The translations under genes and the position numbers were made by a program. Below, piece by piece: positions 60,665 through 64,000 of a DNA stretch of 64,000 nt. The stretch lies in contig OZ257137.1 in assembly GCA_965279115.1 (NCBI GenBank), forward strand, positions 3,348,001 through 3,412,000, given 5' to 3'. The number at the start of each line of letters is the position of its first letter. The stretch's first letter is position 1. The notes beneath the pieces are model-generated. The model made no database searches. It saw only the letters and a list, made by a program, of their open reading frames with translations, and was not told where the DNA came from. The stretch is from JAEUOS01 sp965279115. Its GTDB lineage: Bacteria > Pseudomonadota > Gammaproteobacteria > Burkholderiales > JAEUOS01.

Positions 60665-61405
60665 ATGTTGCGCACTCAAATCGAGCGTACCCAGGCACAG
60701 CAACCCGTCATCGCCGCGCCGCGGCTGGACCTGTACCAGGGCATCCACAAGGCCATGCGCGTGATGATGGCCGACACCCTTGCCTCGCTGGGCGCGGCCG
60801 ATGCCGCCGACGATGCCGCGGTCGACAGGGCTTTGACCAAGCTTGAGGAACTCATCGAACTGTGCGCCGGCCACCTCGACCACGAGAACCGCTTCGTGCA
60901 CCCCGCCATCGAAGCGCGCCGCCCCGGCGTTACCCACCAGGTGGCCGAGGATCACATCGATCACGAAACCAGCCTGGATGAATTGCGCGCCGGCGTGCGC
61001 GCGGTGCGGCGCGCCAGCGGCGTGATCCGCGGCGCCGTGCAGGACCGCCTGTATCGCCGCCTGGCGCTGTTCGTGGCCGACAACTTCGTCCACATGGATC
61101 ATGAGGAAGAGGCGCACAACGCCGCCCTGTGGGAGGCCTACACCGATACCGAGCTGGCCGCGATCCATGACCGCATCATGGCGGGGATCGCGCCCGCGAA
61201 GATGATGGCATTCCTGCGCTGGATCATTCCCTCGGTGTCGCATCCGGAGCGTGTGGGCATGCTGGCCGGCATGCAGCAGGGCGCGCCCGAAGGTGTCTTC
61301 GAAGCGGTGCTCGACCTCGCGCGGGCGACCCTGCCGCAGGCGGAGTGGATCAAGCTGGCGGCGGCGCTCAACTTCTCGCCGTTGCAGACTTCGGTGCGTT
61401 GCTAG
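60665..61405 (+). CDS. Hemerythrin-like (HHE) protein
   Basis: A 246-residue protein with a helical HHE cation-binding domain at about residues 24-165. Candidate iron ligands are H28, H70/H73-E74 (GHLDHENRFVHPAIE), H97/H100-E101 (HIDHET) and H143/H146-E147 (FVHMDHEEEAH). Such proteins bind diiron and sense or carry oxygen, or repair Fe-S centres. The extra C-terminal part (about 175-246) is helical. The start at 60665 follows GGAAGGGA; a longer frame begins at 60584. It is convergent with the flavin-fold/GAF gene. Confidence 0.85.
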   Translation: MLRTQIERTQAQQPVIAAPRLDLYQGIHKAMRVMMADTLASLGAADAADDAAVDRALTKLEELIELCAGHLDHENRFVHPAIEARRPGVTHQVAEDHIDHETSLDELRAGVRAVRRASGVIRGAVQDRLYRRLALFVADNFVHMDHEEEAHNAALWEAYTDTELAAIHDRIMAGIAPAKMMAFLRWIIPSVSHPERVGMLAGMQQGAPEGVFEAVLDLARATLPQAEWIKLAAALNFSPLQTSVRC

Positions 61406-61427
61406 CCGGTGGAGGGCAAGGCGGCCC

Positions 61428-62762
61428 TCAGGCTGCCACCTCGCGCAATTGCAGCGGCCGCTTCGCCACCAGGCGAAAGCGGCCGCGCCCGGTTTTCTCG
61501 ATACGCAGGCAGGCGTCGCGTTCTTCCAGCCGGCGTCGCAGCAGGATCAGCCTTGCTTCAAGGTTGTCGTCCACGTCTGGCAGGCCGAGCCCGGGATCGA
61601 GGCGCAGTTCGCGGTTGCTGAAGTCGGTGCGCCCGGACTTGATGAAGTCCGAGGCCAGCTTCCACAGGATGGCGCCGGCCACGCCCTTGATCAGGTAGTC
61701 GTCGCCGAGGAAAACCGAATCGTCGGCGGCATGGCGGCGCAGTTCGATGACGCCGCCGGCCACCACCGGGCTGCGGACGGGGGCGGCGTCTTCTTCCATG
61801 CCTTCCACCTGCTGCAGGTGCGCCACCAGCCCGAGGCGGCCGGCCACCGCGACCAGGATGTCCTCTTCGTCATAGGAGAAACGCAGGCTCTCCTCGCTTT
61901 CGACATACAACACGCCCAGCTGGCGCCCGAAGGCGCCGAACGGTACCGCCATCTGGCTGCCCGGGTGCTCCAGACCGGGAAAGGGGATCTCGGTTGCGAT
62001 GCGGCTGGCCAGACCGGCTTCGCTGGCGGCGTCGCGCATGGCGCGGCTGTAGGCGTACTCCTGGGTCATGTAGCCGATGCGGATGGGGGTGTTCTCGCGC
62101 GCCGCCGTGCCGATGATGCCGGCGCCCACGGGAATCTCCGAGCCGATGCCGGAACGTGCGTAGCCGCGGCTGGCCACGGTGTAGAGCACCTGGCGCGGGG
62201 CGTCGAGCATGAGCACCATGGCGTGGCCGATGGCGAAGTAATCGTCGAGCGCGCCGAGCATTTCTTCCAGCAGGGCGTCGAGGTCGGTGCAGGCGGAGAG
62301 GCGTTCCGAGGTGCGGCGCATGGCCGAGAGCAGGTTCACGCGTGGCGCAGGGGGCGGCAGGGGCCTGCCCGGCACCGGCTCTATGGCATGCACGCGGTAG
62401 ATGTCGGAACCCAGCAGCTTGAACACCCCGCTCATGCCGGTGTGGGAGGCGATGCCGGCCAGCTTGGCCTTCATGCGCTCGAACATCGGCCCGGCGGTCT
62501 CGGTGCGCAGGTACTCGATTTCCAGCCGGTGGATGGCGGCGGTCTGCGGGTCGACGACGATCAGCCGCGCATGCGGGTTGGCCAGCACGTTCTGGCGCGT
62601 CTTGTTGAAAAACTGGTACGACAGCGCGATATGCTGTCCATCAATCTTGAGCACGTCGGACAGGTAGGAGACGTTGGGCACACCCTCGGCCGAGCAGGTG
62701 GCCATGACCGCCGGAATCGCGCCGTCAAGACTGGCGCGAATGGTTTCGAGGTCCGGCGTCAT
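61428..62762 (-). CDS. Flavin-fold (PNPOx-like) / GAF / winged-helix fusion protein
   Basis: A 444-residue three-part protein. Residues 1 to about 130 resemble the pyridoxamine-phosphate-oxidase-like split barrel (AVMATCSAEGVPNVSYLSDVLKIDGQHIALSYQFFNKTRQN), which binds FMN or heme. Residues about 150-315 are a GAF domain (DLDALLEEMLGALDDYF, GIIGTAARENTPIRIGYM). Residues about 340-440 look like an OmpR-type winged helix (LEARLILLRRRLEERDACLRIEKTGRGRFRLV). It may be a redox or ligand-responsive transcription factor. It overlaps the upstream split-barrel gene by ATGA. Confidence 0.8.
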   Translation of the reverse strand: MTPDLETIRASLDGAIPAVMATCSAEGVPNVSYLSDVLKIDGQHIALSYQFFNKTRQNVLANPHARLIVVDPQTAAIHRLEIEYLRTETAGPMFERMKAKLAGIASHTGMSGVFKLLGSDIYRVHAIEPVPGRPLPPPAPRVNLLSAMRRTSERLSACTDLDALLEEMLGALDDYFAIGHAMVLMLDAPRQVLYTVASRGYARSGIGSEIPVGAGIIGTAARENTPIRIGYMTQEYAYSRAMRDAASEAGLASRIATEIPFPGLEHPGSQMAVPFGAFGRQLGVLYVESEESLRFSYDEEDILVAVAGRLGLVAHLQQVEGMEEDAAPVRSPVVAGGVIELRRHAADDSVFLGDDYLIKGVAGAILWKLASDFIKSGRTDFSNRELRLDPGLGLPDVDDNLEARLILLRRRLEERDACLRIEKTGRGRFRLVAKRPLQLREVAA

Positions 62763-63268
62763 CGCGCGAGGGCTGCGCCGGCTTTGGGGCCGGGTGTCTG
62801 GTCGTAGATTTCCTGCGGAGAGAACCGCACGGCGACCACGTCGCCCGGGTCGGCGGCGATCAGCGCACGCGCTTTCTCCTGCTCGATGCCGATGGCGGCC
62901 AGTTCCGTGGCGAAATCGTCCGCATAGGGCGCCAGAAGGGCGAGGTCGTCAGCAGTAGGGACTTCGACGCGCACATCACCGCCCTTCAATTGCAGCGTGC
63001 GGTGAGTGGTGGGCTCGCTGAACACCACCGCGATGGCGCCACTGGCGTCGAGATCGGCCAGCAGTTGAACGCTTTGCGAACGCGCCAGCAACACGGTGAC
63101 TTCATCGCGCTTGGCCGAGAGCCGCGCTCCTACCGCGCGCATGAGGCTCGGGCGGTTGGCAGCGTCGCGCGAGGCCACGATGATCGAGCGCCGGCCGGCG
63201 AGGAACAAGGCGACGGCGTCGTCGATCGGGGGGAAGGTTGACGAAGGCCGAGGGAGGGTTCGGTTCAC
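62759..63268 (-). CDS. PNPOx-like split-barrel protein
   Basis: A 169-residue protein with the split-barrel pattern: FLAGRRSIIVASRDAANRPSLMRAVGARLSAKRDEVTVLLARSQ is the FMN-binding barrel start. Residues around 75-110 (GAIAVVFSEPTTHRTLQLKG) fit the same fold. It is too short to be a full oxidase and may bind flavin or heme as partner of the following fusion protein, with which it overlaps by four bases. Start is GTG at 63268; no strong ribosome site. Confidence 0.75.
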   Translation of the reverse strand: MNRTLPRPSSTFPPIDDAVALFLAGRRSIIVASRDAANRPSLMRAVGARLSAKRDEVTVLLARSQSVQLLADLDASGAIAVVFSEPTTHRTLQLKGGDVRVEVPTADDLALLAPYADDFATELAAIGIEQEKARALIAADPGDVVAVRFSPQEIYDQTPGPKAGAALAR

Positions 63269-63283
63269 CGTTCCATGGTATCA

Positions 63284-63314
63284 AAAGAAAAATGCCGCCT
63301 GATCAGGGCGGCAT
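63284..63314 (-). terminator. Terminator of the PEP-CTERM gene
   Basis: Reading the minus strand, ATGCCGCC pairs with GGCGGCAT around a 7-base loop, followed by TTTTTCTTTT, a good intrinsic terminator 66 bases after the stop. Confidence 0.82.
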
Positions 63315-63379
63315 CGACGACGCAGTATCGACTGCAAATGCTTTCCTCTTTTGGGCGGCCGGCGCGCCGCAGCCGTGCC

Positions 63380-64000
63380 CTATTGGCGGGAGCGCCTGCG
63401 CCTGGCCACGGCACCCACAATGCCCAGCCCTGCAAGCAACATCGCCGTCGTTTCGGGTTCCGGAACCACCGCTGCCTGCGTGAAATTCACGTTGTCTATG
63501 CCGGTTGAGCCCAGGTTGTTGATGTACAGGTGCAGGGCACCCACAGCCGTGACGGGGGCGGACAGCGGTTGGTACACGGTCTGCGGACTCAGGAGCTGGT
63601 TGAAGGTGAACAGGTTGGGATTGGCGCGGCTTCCGTTATCGTCCCAGATGCGGATATTGGTCTGGTAGGAACCGCTTGACCAGGTGGCGATGTCGAAGCC
63701 CCTCAAGGTGACTTGAAAGCCATTGCCGGGCGTGAAGATGATCTCGCCGGGCACGTTGAAAGAGCCGTGTCCCAATGCATTCAACAATCCGGCGTAGCCG
63801 GTTGACCAGAGACTGTACTGTCCAAATGGCGTATCGGGCGCGAAGGTCAGCGCCACGTTCGGCGTGAAACCGTTGCCCTCCAAATAGGTGATACCGCCCA
63901 CAACAGCCTGATTGACATTATCACCGTAGGTGCTGGCGTTTGTGTTTGTTGACCCGAATCCGTTAAAGGTCAGGGTTGTCGCCTGCGAATTCGTTGCATT
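63380..64000 (-). CDS. PEP-CTERM sorting-signal protein, truncated at the window edge
   Basis: The reading frame runs to the right edge without a stop, so the N-terminus (probably with a signal peptide) lies outside. The visible 206 residues end in the classic PEP-CTERM tail: VPEPETTAMLL, a transmembrane stretch and RRRRSR. The upstream part is a T/N/G-rich, extracellular-like domain with LTFNGFGSTNTN and DNVNFTQAA. Such proteins are exported and processed by exosortase, usually with exopolysaccharide production. A GTG at 63901 could be misread as the start. Confidence 0.88.
   Translation of the reverse strand, partial: NATNSQATTLTFNGFGSTNTNASTYGDNVNQAVVGGITYLEGNGFTPNVALTFAPDTPFGQYSLWSTGYAGLLNALGHGSFNVPGEIIFTPGNGFQVTLRGFDIATWSSGSYQTNIRIWDDNGSRANPNLFTFNQLLSPQTVYQPLSAPVTAVGALHLYINNLGSTGIDNVNFTQAAVVPEPETTAMLLAGLGIVGAVARRRRSRQ

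Noticed and set aside
63380..63901. Complete 173-residue PEP-CTERM gene starting at GTG 63901
   Set aside because: The frame continues to the window edge with a secreted-protein-like sequence and the start would lack a signal peptide.
1..64000. tRNA and rRNA genes
   Set aside because: Intergenic gaps were scanned for cloverleaf-like and conserved rRNA sequences; none was recognised, though a covariance-model search was not possible.

Overview
The window is about 64 kb of GC-rich bacterial chromosome, almost certainly from a betaproteobacterium. The evidence is the run of neighbours rpsI-argC-coiled-coil membrane protein-bactofilin-erpA-anmK-M23 peptidase-tyrS, the block hemA-prfA-prmC-grxD, the block glyA-nrdR-ribD-ribE, and a PEP-CTERM protein at the right edge. 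The order and genus cannot be fixed from the sequence alone. No rRNA, tRNA, insertion sequence, integrase or CRISPR array was recognised.

Layout. 1-6975: housekeeping genes (end of rpsI, argC, bactofilin, erpA, anmK, M23 endopeptidase, tyrS). 6991-33796: a catabolic island of about 27 kb devoted to purines. It holds an AtzG/HpxX-AtzE/HpxY-type amidase pair, an EamA exporter, a TauBC-like ABC ATPase and permease, xanthine dehydrogenase xdhABC, a complete second ABC importer, an 8-oxoguanine deaminase, a further substrate-binding protein, an isochorismatase-fold hydrolase, a cupin, a creatininase-fold hydrolase, and a Rieske oxygenase / 2OG-Fe(II) oxygenase / VOC triad. On the minus strand follow a lipoprotein, a degenerate transthyretin-like protein, allantoate amidohydrolase-like M20, uraD, a GntR/FCD regulator and puuE; then on the plus strand an M20 deacylase, uraH and puuD. 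33815-36936: a VWA protein, a hydratase-fold protein and lrgAB. 36998-40668: grxD, prmC, prfA, hemA. 40802-45549: a response regulator, a LysM/FecR protein and a CHASE2 histidine kinase. 45869-46888: an orphan substrate-binding protein. 47026-50214: a 1062-residue protein with a very long octad-repeat helix. 50537-54807: phosphatase, glyA, nrdR, ribD, ribE. 54930-59969: a TetR-controlled RND efflux operon. 59994-64000: a small anchored protein, a hemerythrin, a flavin-fold/GAF/winged-helix pair and a truncated PEP-CTERM gene.

How the island works. Import by TauABC-like transporters, oxidation of hypoxanthine/xanthine by XdhABC and deamination of 8-oxoguanine all converge on urate. PuuD (membrane, cytochrome c fused), UraH and UraD take urate to (S)-allantoin, PuuE opens the ring, and the M20 enzyme acts on allantoate. 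No classical ureidoglycolate lyase was recognised, so the amidase pair, the cysteine hydrolase, the cupin and the creatininase-fold protein are candidates for the last steps. The Rieske/2OG/VOC triad has no assigned substrate and is the most likely place for undescribed chemistry. A palindrome TTGTATACAA occurs at two divergent promoter regions of the island and fits the FCD-GntR regulator encoded within it.
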